Source of the DNA: Rhizobiales bacterium GAS188
GTDB taxonomy: Bacteria; Pseudomonadota; Alphaproteobacteria; Rhizobiales; Beijerinckiaceae
Assembly: GCA_900104855.1 (NCBI GenBank)
Contig: FNSS01000001.1
Coordinates: 1,736,001 to 1,800,000 of the forward strand
Reading direction: 5' to 3'
DNA length: 64,000 nucleotides
The notes under the pieces: generated by a model
Database searches by the model: none
Told to the model about the DNA's origin: nothing
Seen by the model: only the letters and a program-made list of their open reading frames with translations
Shown here: positions 32,272 through 41,140 of the stretch, one piece after another
Numbering within the stretch: position 1 is the stretch's first letter
How the letters are laid out: the number at the start of each line of letters is the position of its first letter
Made by a program: the position numbers and the translations under genes

Positions 32272-33978
32272 TCACGTCAGCATGAACTCCGCGCAGCGCT
32301 CGGCGATCATCACCACGGGCGCGTTGGTATTGCCCGAGATCAGCCCCGGCATGACCGAGGCGTCGCAGATGCGCAGCCCCTCAATGCCCCGCACCCGCAA
32401 TTTCAGATCGACAACGGCTTGCGCATCCGAACCCATGCGGCAGGTGCCCGAGGGGTGGTAGACGGTCTTGGCGTGGCTGCGCACATGGGCTTCGAGAACA
32501 TGGGCTTCGAGAACATGGGCTTCGAGAACATGGGCTTCGAGCACCTCGTCGCTCGAGGCCGCCGAGTAGCCGGCTGGAAGCCGGCGGTCCAAGGGAAGGT
32601 CGGACCGCCGGCTTCCAGCCGGCATCGTCTCCTCGCCGCTTCCCGCCAGCGCGCCCTCGACCGGCGCGATCTCGCTCTCGATCAGCGCCGCGAGCGCCGG
32701 CTGGCGCAGGATCTGGCGGGCGAGCTTGACGCCGCGCAACAAGGTCTCGACATCCTCGGGCGCCGACAGGGCGCCGCTGTCGAGCTTGATTGTGTCAGCG
32801 GGGTCGGGCGAGCGCAGGGTGAGCTGCCCGCGCGAGCGCGGCTGCAGCAGGCAGGGGTTGAGGGTGATGCCATGTCCACCCGGCGCCTCGCGGCCGACAT
32901 CGCCGACCAGCACCGGCAGCACATGGAACTGCACATCCGGCCGGCCTGTCCTTGCCGTATCGAAGAAGCCGCCGCTCTCGACCACGTTCGAGGTCAGGAG
33001 GCCTGAGCCCAGGCCGAGCCACTCGACGCCGTGGCGCAGCGCCCTGAGACCACGGTCCTGGCCGAGCAGGGAGAGCGGCTGGCGGGCGCGGCCATAGACC
33101 GGCACTTCGAGATGGTCCTGGTAATTCGCGCCCATCTCGGGAGCATCGTGCAGCAGCGTGATGCCGAGCGACGCGAGCGCGGCAGCAGGCCCGATGCCCG
33201 ACAGCATCATCAGCTTCGGCGTCGCCAGCGCGCCGGCGCAGACGACGACCTCGCGCTCGGCCAGCGCCTCATGGCTCGTCCCCTTTTGTCGCCAGGCGAC
33301 GCCAATGGCGCGCCCGCCCTCGATCAGGATGCGCGTCACCTCGGCGCCGGTGACGACGGTGAGGCCCGGGCGGCCGCGCACTGCCGCGAGATAAGTCGCG
33401 GCTGTCGAGGCGCGGCGCCCCTCCATGGTGGTCGTCTGGTAGAAGCCGACGCCCTCCTGGCGCTCGCCGTTGAAGTCGTCATTGTAGCGATAACCCGCCT
33501 GCTGCGCGGCGCGCACGAAGGCGAGCGACAAGGGATGCCGGTAGCGTGGATCGCTGACCCGCAACGGCCCTTGCGTGCCGTGCAGCGCGCCTGCGAGCCG
33601 TTCATTGGCCTCGGCCCGCTTGAAGGCCGGCAGCACCTCGGCAAAGGACCAGCCTTCGCAGCCGGAGGCCGCCCAGCCGTCATAATCCTCCTTCTGGCCG
33701 CGCATATAGACCATGGCGTTGAGCGAGGAGCCGCCGCCCAGCATCCGCCCTTGCGGGATATAGAGCGCGCGCTGATCGGCCTCCGGCGCCGGCTCGCTTT
33801 CATAGACGAAGCTGCGCTCGGTGCCGATGACGCGCACGAAGGTTGCCGGCATGCGCACGAACAGGATGTCGTCGCCGGGACCTGCTTCGAGCAGCAACAC
33901 GCGCCGACCCGCCTCGACGAGGCGCATGGCGAGGACGCAGCCGGCCGAACCCGCCCCGACAATGATGTGATCGAACAT
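32272..33978 (-). CDS. GMC-family oxidoreductase (choline dehydrogenase-like) with a repeat-derived insertion
   Basis: The 568-aa protein begins FDHIIVGAGSAGCVLAMRL (FAD-binding GxGxxG, residues 7-14). It has the GMC signatures GRMLGGGSSLNAMVYMRG and GALATPKLMMLSGIGPA and the C-terminal YHPSGTCRMGSD with catalytic His508, ending ISGNTNAPVVMIAERCAEFM. It oxidises an alcohol using FAD. Residues about 451-474 are encoded by a 55-bp palindromic repeat and residues about 479-499 by four 15-bp tandem repeats (LEAHV units). Relatives have only a short loop there. The reading frame is intact. The start at 33978 has GGAG upstream. It is divergent from the SDR gene. Confidence 0.9.
   Translation of the reverse strand: MFDHIIVGAGSAGCVLAMRLVEAGRRVLLLEAGPGDDILFVRMPATFVRVIGTERSFVYESEPAPEADQRALYIPQGRMLGGGSSLNAMVYMRGQKEDYDGWAASGCEGWSFAEVLPAFKRAEANERLAGALHGTQGPLRVSDPRYRHPLSLAFVRAAQQAGYRYNDDFNGERQEGVGFYQTTTMEGRRASTAATYLAAVRGRPGLTVVTGAEVTRILIEGGRAIGVAWRQKGTSHEALAEREVVVCAGALATPKLMMLSGIGPAAALASLGITLLHDAPEMGANYQDHLEVPVYGRARQPLSLLGQDRGLRALRHGVEWLGLGSGLLTSNVVESGGFFDTARTGRPDVQFHVLPVLVGDVGREAPGGHGITLNPCLLQPRSRGQLTLRSPDPADTIKLDSGALSAPEDVETLLRGVKLARQILRQPALAALIESEIAPVEGALAGSGEETMPAGSRRSDLPLDRRLPAGYSAASSDEVLEAHVLEAHVLEAHVLEAHVRSHAKTVYHPSGTCRMGSDAQAVVDLKLRVRGIEGLRICDASVMPGLISGNTNAPVVMIAERCAEFMLT
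32483..32542 (-). repeat. 15-bp in-frame tandem repeat, four units, inside the GMC gene
   Basis: The unit ACATGGGCTTCGAGA starts at 32483, 32498, 32513 and 32528; only the last base of the fourth unit differs. On the coding strand it gives repeated LEAHV. Confidence 0.92.
32569..32623. repeat. 55-bp palindromic repeat, copy 2, inside the GMC gene
   Basis: Same arms and loop as copy 1 but in inverted orientation. The match to copy 1 extends over 32557-32628. It is translated in frame (coding strand: MPAGSRRSDLPLDRRLPAGY). Confidence 0.92.
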
Positions 33979-34180
33979 CCGGCGCTCCAAGAGACTGCGA
34001 AGTGGCTGCGACGTGACTGCGGAGTCATGAGGTTGTCCCGCGCTGCCGCGAGATGAGCCGCTCACGATAGGAGTGGCGCGATCGCGCCTTCAACCGCGCC
34101 GGGCGCTCGGTTCACTGTCGGTCAAAACAATTTTCCCGTTCGGGCAAGACGGATCGCGAGCAGTCGAGGACAATCGGCAT

Positions 34181-34214
34181 CATGATCTTCAAGCTTCCAT
34201 GACCTTCAAGCTTT
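34181..34214 (+). repeat. 17-bp tandem duplication upstream of the SDR gene
   Basis: CATGATCTTCAAGCTTC is followed directly by CATGACCTTCAAGCTTT. It lies 10-45 bp before the SDR start, so it may contain the transcription start region. Confidence 0.8.
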
Positions 34215-34224
34215 CTGGGGAGCG

Positions 34225-35016
34225 ATGATGCGTTTTGCGTCGAAGACCATCCTGATCACGGGGGGCGGCACCGGAATCGGTGCGGCGCTGGCGCGCCGCG
34301 CCGCGCGGGAAGGCGCGAATGTCGTCGTCACGGGGCGCCGCATCGACAAGCTGCGCGAGGTGGCCGAGGAGACGCAGGGCTTGGCGGTGGCGGCCGATGC
34401 GGCAAATGCCGCCGAAATTGGGGGCGTGGTCGCCGCCGCCAAGCAGCGCTTCGGCTCGGTCGACGTGCTGATCGCCAATGCCGGTGGCCATGGGGTCGGG
34501 CCGACCCTCACCATGTCGGATGAGACGTGGTCGACCGCGACGAGGCTCAATCTCGGCACCGCCTTCGTGTCGGCGCGCGCCTGCCTGCCCGAGCTCATTG
34601 CGAGCGGCGGCAATATCGTCGTCATCTCCTCGATCGCCGGCCTGTTCGCGGGTCCGGACGCTGCCGGCTACGTGACCATGAAGCATGCGCTGATCGGCCT
34701 CGCGAAATCGCTGGCGCGCGACTATGGCCGCAAGGGTGTGCGCACCAACACCGTCTGCCCGGGCTGGGTGACGACCGCCATGGCCGATGAGCAGATGCAG
34801 ATGCTGGTCGAGAAACACGGGCTCGCCGACATCGCCGAGGCCTATGCGCTGGTCACCAAGGACGTGCCGCTCGGCCGGCCGGCGACGCCCGAGGAAGTCG
34901 CCTCGGTGGCGCTGTTTCTCGCCTCGCCCGACGCCGCCATGGTCAATGGCGCGACCGTCACGGTCGATGGTGGCGCGACCGTCGTCGACCTGCCGACGCT
35001 CGCCTTCGTGGACTGA
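34225..35016 (+). CDS. short-chain dehydrogenase/reductase (SDR)
   Basis: The 263-aa protein has the SDR cofactor motif TGGGTGIG (residues 12-19), the NAG motif in LIANAGG, and the catalytic set Ser136, Tyr149 and Lys153 (YVTMK), then CPGWVTTAM and a C-terminal GATVTVDGGATV. It is an NAD(P)-dependent alcohol/ketone oxidoreductase. A GGGAG site precedes the ATG at 34225; a second ATG follows directly. It leads a unit with MoaF, an SnoaL-like protein and a branched-chain-type ABC transporter. The SDR plus MoaF pairing recalls the moaEF genes of the Klebsiella monoamine regulon. Confidence 0.92.
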   Translation: MMRFASKTILITGGGTGIGAALARRAAREGANVVVTGRRIDKLREVAEETQGLAVAADAANAAEIGGVVAAAKQRFGSVDVLIANAGGHGVGPTLTMSDETWSTATRLNLGTAFVSARACLPELIASGGNIVVISSIAGLFAGPDAAGYVTMKHALIGLAKSLARDYGRKGVRTNTVCPGWVTTAMADEQMQMLVEKHGLADIAEAYALVTKDVPLGRPATPEEVASVALFLASPDAAMVNGATVTVDGGATVVDLPTLAFVD

Positions 35017-35050
35017 GAGCCTGACTGGAATCCGGATGGAGGACGGCGAT

Positions 35051-35845
35051 ATGAGTGCCATCGAGAGGCCGGCCGACTGGAAGAATTACGATGATTTCGC
35101 CGCCGGCATCGCCACCAACCGGCTGCCCTCCACTCAGGCGCTGACCGGGACGACCCATAAGATCAGCTTCGATGACGGGCGCGTGCTCGACCTCGCCTTC
35201 GCCAATAATGGCAGCGTCGCCTGGTCGGATGCGAGCGGGGCGGGAGCCGAGAGCTGCGATGTGGTGCTGGTCGCGCCCGACACCTATTTCGTCGACATCG
35301 CCTTCGCGTCGCGGCCGCGCCAGGCCGAGACCCTGATCATGAACGTCGCGACGCGCCGGGTGCTGTCGGTGCTCGCCGTGATCCGCGACGCGGCGCTGGC
35401 GCGCGGCGAGCCGCAAGTGGCGCAGCTCTTCCGCAGCGGCATCTTGGGCGAAAGCTCGATGGAGCCCGAGGCCATGCGGCCGGCGCCGAGCCGCGACCTG
35501 ATCGGGCTGCGCGCCCATTACACCTACAGCCCGAACCATACTTACGAGCACACCTACCTCTCCTCGCAGCGCTATTGCTGGCAGTGCCTGGTCGGCGTGC
35601 AACGTGGTCACGGAGATGTCGATCTCACCACGACCTACAAATTCGACGACGACCAATACGTCTTCACCTTCCGCGAATTCAAGATTCCGGTGGCCTCGGT
35701 GTTTTTCTACAACTTCAAGGACATGCGCTCGACCGGGAAGTTCTTGGGCCTGACTGGGGCGGGCGCGGTCGAGAACCAGAAAGCCGGCGCCTTCATCCGC
35801 AAGGCCTCGATGACCCATTACGCGCCGGGTCAAGAGCCTGTCTGA
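35051..35845 (+). CDS. MoaF-family protein
   Basis: The 264-aa protein shows both halves of MoaF: an N-terminal lipocalin-like domain (TGTTHKISFDDGRVLDLAFANNGSVAWSD...DVVLVAPDTYFVDIAFASRPRQAETLIMNVATRRVLSVLAVI) and a C-terminal one (TYEHTYLSSQRYCWQCLVGVQRGHGDVDLTTTYKFDDDQYVFTFREFKIPVASVFFYNFKDMRSTGKFLGL). MoaF proteins are barrel-shaped and were described with monoamine-inducible genes; the ligand is unknown. The ATG at 35051 has GGAGG upstream. It lies 34 bp after the SDR gene. The gene end runs into a series of 16-18 bp duplications. Confidence 0.85.
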   Translation: MSAIERPADWKNYDDFAAGIATNRLPSTQALTGTTHKISFDDGRVLDLAFANNGSVAWSDASGAGAESCDVVLVAPDTYFVDIAFASRPRQAETLIMNVATRRVLSVLAVIRDAALARGEPQVAQLFRSGILGESSMEPEAMRPAPSRDLIGLRAHYTYSPNHTYEHTYLSSQRYCWQCLVGVQRGHGDVDLTTTYKFDDDQYVFTFREFKIPVASVFFYNFKDMRSTGKFLGLTGAGAVENQKAGAFIRKASMTHYAPGQEPV

Positions 35846-35899
35846 AAACAAGAACCTGTCTGAATAACCGACCTGTTCGATAACCGGCCTGTTCGAACA
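35832..35899 (+). repeat. two successive short tandem duplications at the end of the moaF-like gene
   Basis: AAGAGCCTGTCTGAAAAC and AAGAACCTGTCTGAATAA (18 bp) are followed by CCGACCTGTTCGATAA and CCGGCCTGTTCGAACA (16 bp). The CCTGT core recurs four times. The stop codon of the gene lies in the first unit. Confidence 0.75.
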
Positions 35900-35932
35900 C
35901 CACACCGACAAGCGAAAGCGCGATCGCAGATC

Positions 35933-36322
35933 ATGACCAGCAACTACGATATCGTGAAGGCCCATTACGCCGCCTCCGACCGCAAGGACCTCGCCGGCAT
36001 GCTGGCCGATGTGGCGCCGGATGCGCAATGGACCGAGATGGAAGGATTTCCCTGCGCCGGCACCTTCGTCGGGCCGCAGGCCATCCGCCAGAACGTCTTC
36101 GAACGTCTCGGCCGCGAATGGGATGGCTATTCCTTCACGCTCGAGGCCTTGCTCGACGCCGGCGAGCGGGTGGTCGGCATCGGCACCTATCGCGGAGTGT
36201 TCAAGGAGACCGGCAAGGCCATGAGCGCCCGCGTGGCGCATGTCTGGCGCCTCGCGGACGGCAAGATCCGCGCCTTCGAGCAGTTCACCGACACGCTTCT
36301 CGTGGCCAACGCCATGCGCTGA
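35933..36322 (+). CDS. SnoaL-like / nuclear transport factor 2-fold protein
   Basis: The 129-aa protein has the compact NTF2-like pattern YDIVKAHYAASDRKDLAGMLADVAPDAQWTEMEGFPCAGTFVGPQAIRQNVFERLGREWDGYSF...VHAWRLADGKI-like AHVWRLADGKIRAFEQFTDTLLV. The fold is used for isomerases, hydrolases and ligand-binding proteins such as ketosteroid isomerase and SnoaL. It lies between moaF and the transporter genes in the same direction, so it probably acts on the same imported compound. Catalytic residues cannot be assigned with confidence. Confidence 0.85.
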   Translation: MTSNYDIVKAHYAASDRKDLAGMLADVAPDAQWTEMEGFPCAGTFVGPQAIRQNVFERLGREWDGYSFTLEALLDAGERVVGIGTYRGVFKETGKAMSARVAHVWRLADGKIRAFEQFTDTLLVANAMR

Positions 36323-36401
36323 CGGCCGCGCCTCGCCGCGCGACCCTTCGATAAGCAAGGCCGGCAGCGGCCGCGCCTCATGACCAGACGGAGGAAGACC
36401 T

Positions 36402-37685
36402 ATGCGCCTCACTTCGCCCATCGCCTCGGCATTCCAGATTCTTGTTCCGAGCCTTCTCCTGATCCTGAGCCTGTTCCTCGCAGCGAGCCCAGCCATGGCG
36501 GCCCCTGCCTGCGGGGACATGACCGGCAAGCCCGCGAGCGGCGAGCCGATCACCATCGGCGCCATCGTCGGGCGCACCGGGCCCGATGATTTCAGCGCCT
36601 CGGCCAAGGCCGCCAAGGCCTATTTCGATTGCGTCAACGCCAATGGCGGCATCAAGGGCCGCCCCATCCGCTACATCATCGCCGACGATCAGTGGAACCC
36701 CGAGACCGCCGCTCAGCTCGCCGCCAAGATCGTCAATGACGAGAAGGCGGTCGCCATGGTCGGCAGCGCGAGCTTCGTCGAATGCGCCGCCAATGCCAAG
36801 CTCTACGAGCAGGCCGGCATCGTGGCGCTCGCCGGCGTCGGCGTGCCGCGCGAATGCTTCACGGCCAGGAATTACGCACCGACCAATGCGGGCCCGCGCA
36901 TCTCGACATTGGGGGCTGCCGAATACGCGGCCGAGACGCTCGGCGCCAAGAGCTTCGTGTGCATCGGCCCCAACATCCCCAATGTCGGCACCTGGTCCTG
37001 CGACGGCGTCGCGCTCTGGGCCAAGGCCAAGGGGCTGACCTCGCAGACCATCCTGATCGATCCGGGTTCGGCGGATGCGACCTCGGTGATCCTGCAGGCC
37101 GCGAGCAGCAAGCCCGACGCCATCGTGCTCGCCTTGCCCAAGGGGTTGATGATCCCGCATCTCGTGGCGGCCGAGGAGCAAGGGCTGATCGATAAGATCA
37201 AGTTCGTGTCGGCGGCCTCGGGCTATGACCTGTCGGTGCCCGGCACGCTGGGCAGCGCCTGGTCGGGCAAGTTCTACGTCAACATGGAGTTCAACGCCCT
37301 GACTTCGGCGGGCGAGGATAATGGCAATTGGCGCGCCGTCATGGACGCCTATGCCAAGCCCGAGGATCCGCGCGACACCTTCGCCCAGGCCGGCTATCTC
37401 GCGGCCCGCATCGCCACCGCGACGCTGCTCGGGCTCGACCCCGCCAAGATCGACCGCAAGAGCGTCACCGCGGCCTTGAGCGCAATCTCGGGCTATAAGA
37501 GTGACATCTTCTGCGCGCCCTGGTTCTATGGCGCCGAGCTCGCCCGCCACAATGCCAACACCACGACCCGCATGGCGGTCACCGACGGCAAGGAATGGAA
37601 GGTCGTCTCGCAATGCCGGACCTCGAGCGACCCGGAGCTCGCCGATATCCGCGCCTATGAGAAGGCGCATGGGATCAATCAGTGA
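36402..37685 (+). CDS. branched-chain amino-acid-type ABC transporter, periplasmic binding protein
   Basis: The 427-aa protein is a Peripla_BP_6 (LivJ-type) binding protein: a signal peptide with a long hydrophobic core (FQILVPSLLLILSLFLAASPAMA, cleavage about residue 33), then ITIGAIVGRTGPDDFSASAKAAKAYFDCVNANGGIKGRPIRYIIADDQWNPETAAQLAAKIVNDEKAVAMVGSAS. Several such proteins bind aromatic acids rather than amino acids. Its permeases and ATPases (39243-42586) are in the same orientation but separated by an IS110-type element, so it may no longer be co-transcribed with them. Confidence 0.92.
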   Translation: MRLTSPIASAFQILVPSLLLILSLFLAASPAMAAPACGDMTGKPASGEPITIGAIVGRTGPDDFSASAKAAKAYFDCVNANGGIKGRPIRYIIADDQWNPETAAQLAAKIVNDEKAVAMVGSASFVECAANAKLYEQAGIVALAGVGVPRECFTARNYAPTNAGPRISTLGAAEYAAETLGAKSFVCIGPNIPNVGTWSCDGVALWAKAKGLTSQTILIDPGSADATSVILQAASSKPDAIVLALPKGLMIPHLVAAEEQGLIDKIKFVSAASGYDLSVPGTLGSAWSGKFYVNMEFNALTSAGEDNGNWRAVMDAYAKPEDPRDTFAQAGYLAARIATATLLGLDPAKIDRKSVTAALSAISGYKSDIFCAPWFYGAELARHNANTTTRMAVTDGKEWKVVSQCRTSSDPELADIRAYEKAHGINQ

Positions 37686-37763
37686 GGGGCGCTTACGCCC
37701 ACCTCTCCCCCTGCGGCAGAGGTCGATCCGAGCCGCCAGGCGAGGATCGGGTGAGCAACTGTG
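37686..37763. repeat. intergenic repeat after the binding-protein gene
   Basis: CGCCCACCTCTCCCCCTGCGG and a tail GATCGGGTGAGCAACTG. A shortened version lies at 32113-32152 and the fully palindromic form at 39185-39219. Confidence 0.55.
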
Positions 37764-37944
37764 ATTTTGGGCTCCCGATTATGTCATTGGGCCAGCGGTC
37801 TCGGGACCGTCAATGACGCTTCGCGCCGCCTGCGGCGGTGGCCTGCGGCCATCATTGACCGTCCCTGCGAGCGCTGGCCTTCGGAGGCGCAGGTCGGGAC
37901 GAAGGGATGGTCGCTCGCCGGTCGAACCAAGGGATGGTCGGGGG

Positions 37945-38967
<1,023 letters not shown>

Positions 38968-39012
38968 TCACCCACGGTCTTAAGCCAAGGGGGTAACGGG
39001 CTCTCCTCTCCA

Positions 39013-39055
39013 GGGCCGGCGCGGCGGCCTACCGCGCCGGCCCAGTCCTTTTTGG
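39013..39055 (+). terminator. GC hairpin plus T-run within or beside the IS110 upstream end
   Basis: GGGCCGGCGCGG (39013-39024) pairs perfectly with CCGCGCCGGCCC (39032-39043), followed by AGTCCTTTTT. It reads as an intrinsic terminator on the plus strand and would stop transcripts entering from the binding-protein side. It could equally be a structural element of the IS. Confidence 0.55.
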
Positions 39056-39184
39056 CACATTTTCAAGACACAAGGGGGGCAGCACCTGTCTTCGCAAGCT
39101 GGGGCAGGGCAGCTGTTCCGCTCGAGGATGAGAGGCCTCCAAGCCGGAGCTGCCCCCCTCACCCGGAGCCTTCGCTTCGCTTCG

Positions 39185-39219
39185 GCGCCCACCTCTCCCG
39201 CAAGGGGAGAGGTGGGCGC
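39185..39219. repeat. perfect 15-bp-stem palindrome 23 bp before livH
   Basis: GCGCCCACCTCTCCC and GGGAGAGGTGGGCGC flank a 5-nt loop. It is the complete form of the dispersed intergenic repeat. It lies in the leader of the permease operon. Confidence 0.85.
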
Positions 39220-39242
39220 TGGCGCTCAAGCAATAACGCCGC

Positions 39243-40106
39243 ATGAACCTGCTCCCTTTCATTGCCTCGGGCCTCGGCATCGGCGCCGTCTATGCGCTGT
39301 CGGGCGTCGGCCTGGTGCTGCTGTTTCGCGCAACGGGCGTCTTCAATCTCGCCTTCGGCGCGCTCGGCGCCGTCGGTGCGCATCTCGCCTGGTGGCTCGC
39401 GGAGCGCATCGATCTTTCGCTCGCCTGCCTCTGCGGCATCGCCGCCACCACGGTGTTGTCCTTCCTCTACGGACGGCTGATCGCGCCGCTCGTCGCCTAT
39501 CGCGACATGGTGGTGCGCTGCGTCGCGACGCTCGGCCTCGCTCTGATCCTGCTCGGCGCCATGGGTTATGTCTGGGGGGAGACGCCGCGGCGCCTCAGCT
39601 TCCCGACCGATCGCCTCTATGTCGATCTGTTCGGCACGCGCCTGACCTATACGCGGCTGATCGCGCTTCTCCTGGCGCTGGCGACGGTCTCAGGCGTGAC
39701 GCTCATCATGGCCCGCACCAGGCTCGGCCTCGCCATGCGGGCGCTCGCCAATGATCGCGATCTCAGCGCGCTCATCGGCATCCGCATCATCGAGGTCGAG
39801 ACCGCGGCCTGGTTGATCACCGGCGTGTTCGCCGGGTTCTCCGGCCTGCTGCTCGGCAATCTGGTGCGCCTGCAGGGCCAGCTCCTCACCTTCCTGATCG
39901 TGCCGGCGATCGCCGCCGCGATCCTCGGCCGGCTGCGCTCCTTGAGCCTGACGGCCGCCGCGGGCATCGCCATCGGCGTGGTCGAGGCCATGCTCAGCGC
40001 CGTCCCCGAGATCGCGCCCTTCCGCAGCGCCGCCCCTTTCGTCATCGCCCTGATCGCGGTCGCCCTGCAAGGCGCGTCGGGCACCAGCCTCACGAGCAAC
40101 GCGTGA
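39243..40106 (+). CDS. livH: branched-chain amino-acid-type ABC transporter permease (LivH)
   Basis: The 287-aa protein is a LivH-type permease with 7-8 hydrophobic segments, starting MNLLPFIASGLGIGAVYALSGVGLVLLFRATGVFNLAFGALGAVGAH, the family signature, and the cytoplasmic loop TRLGLAMRALANDRDLSALIGI, which contacts the ATPases. Its stop overlaps the GTG of livM (GTGA). The transported compound is unknown and need not be an amino acid, given the SDR, MoaF and SnoaL neighbours. Confidence 0.92.
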   Translation: MNLLPFIASGLGIGAVYALSGVGLVLLFRATGVFNLAFGALGAVGAHLAWWLAERIDLSLACLCGIAATTVLSFLYGRLIAPLVAYRDMVVRCVATLGLALILLGAMGYVWGETPRRLSFPTDRLYVDLFGTRLTYTRLIALLLALATVSGVTLIMARTRLGLAMRALANDRDLSALIGIRIIEVETAAWLITGVFAGFSGLLLGNLVRLQGQLLTFLIVPAIAAAILGRLRSLSLTAAAGIAIGVVEAMLSAVPEIAPFRSAAPFVIALIAVALQGASGTSLTSNA

Positions 40107-41140
40107 GCGTTGTGGCGGCCACGGCCGGCACGCCGCAAGGCGGCATCAGGCGGACGCTGATGGGCCGCTATGGGCGCCTCGCCGCCATCCTGCCGGTGAT
40201 GGCGGTGATCGCCGTGCTCGTGCCGCTGACGGCGAGCGCCTATTGGCTGTCGGCCCTGACCTCGGCGCTGGCGCTCGGGCTCGCGGCGAGCGGGGCGGCG
40301 CTGCTCTACGGCCAGCTCGGCCTCGTCTCACTCTGCCAATTCGCGCTGGTCGGGGTCGGCGGCTGGACGGCGCTGCGCCTCGGCCATGCCTTCGGCCCCC
40401 CTTTCGAGCTCGACATTCTCGCCGCCGGTCTTGCGGCCTCGCTGGTCGGCGTGCTGTTCGGCCTGCCGGCGCTGCGCCTGCGCGGGCTCTATCTCGCCCT
40501 CGTGACCTTGATGCTGGCCGGCGCCTTCCAGGTGATCATCGGCGCCACCGGCTATCCCGATGGCGGCCCCGGCTTTCTCGGCCGCGCCGACGCCACACAG
40601 CGCCTGATGCTGCAGCGCCCCGAAATCGCGACCTCGGCCGGCGCCTATTTCGCCTATGCGGCGATCATCGCCGGCCTCGGCTTTGCGCTCGCCGAATGGC
40701 ACCGCGTGGCGAAACCCGGCCGCTCCTGGGCCCTGATCCGCAAGGGCGAAGACATCGCGCTCGCGGCCGGCGTCGATCTCCTGCTCTACAAGGTCTGGGC
40801 CTTCGCGCTCGCAGGCTTCCTCGCCGGCCTCGGTGGGGCTTTGCTCGCCGGCAATGTCGGCCAGCTCGACGGGCGTGCCTTCGGCGCTTCCGAATCTCTC
40901 AGCCTGTTCGCGCTCGCCGTGGTCGGCGGCGTCTATCACTGGTTCGGCGCCCTGATCGCCGGGCTGCTGCTGCGCGCCGTCCCAGCGCTGCTCGTCGATT
41001 TCGGCGTCGACGGCTATGTGTCGGTCGGCATCTTCGGCGCGGCGCTGTTGCATGCGCTGATCACCGCCCCGCAAGGTATCGCCGGCCAGATCGCGGGCCT
41101 GATCCAACGTCTCGCCTTTTCGCCCGAGGCACGCCCATGA
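40103..41140 (+). CDS. livM: branched-chain amino-acid-type ABC transporter permease (LivM)
   Basis: The 345-aa protein is a LivM-type permease with about nine hydrophobic segments. It carries LALGLAASGAALLYGQLGLVSLCQFALVGVGGWTALRLG and the ATPase-contact loop RKGEDIALAAGVDLLLYKVWAFALAGFLAGLGGALLAGN. The start is GTG, overlapping the livH stop by 4 bp, and its stop overlaps the livG start (ATGA), so translation is coupled along the operon. Confidence 0.92.
   Translation: MSVVAATAGTPQGGIRRTLMGRYGRLAAILPVMAVIAVLVPLTASAYWLSALTSALALGLAASGAALLYGQLGLVSLCQFALVGVGGWTALRLGHAFGPPFELDILAAGLAASLVGVLFGLPALRLRGLYLALVTLMLAGAFQVIIGATGYPDGGPGFLGRADATQRLMLQRPEIATSAGAYFAYAAIIAGLGFALAEWHRVAKPGRSWALIRKGEDIALAAGVDLLLYKVWAFALAGFLAGLGGALLAGNVGQLDGRAFGASESLSLFALAVVGGVYHWFGALIAGLLLRAVPALLVDFGVDGYVSVGIFGAALLHALITAPQGIAGQIAGLIQRLAFSPEARP

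Noticed and set aside
32483-32542. Possible CRISPR-like array
   Set aside because: The 15-bp units are contiguous without spacers and lie in a coding frame.
32182-34056. Plus-strand open frames opposite the GMC oxidoreductase
   Set aside because: They are antisense shadows: low-complexity, no ribosome site, while the minus strand encodes clear FAD and catalytic motifs.
34958-37670. Two long minus-strand frames (552 and 430 codons) opposite SDR-MoaF-SnoaL-LivJ
   Set aside because: Shadow frames of high-GC coding sequence; plus-strand products have recognised folds and good ribosome sites.
40243-41136. Upstream extension of the LivG frame
   Set aside because: It lies inside livM in another frame with shadow composition; the ATGA overlap at 41137 fits LivG.
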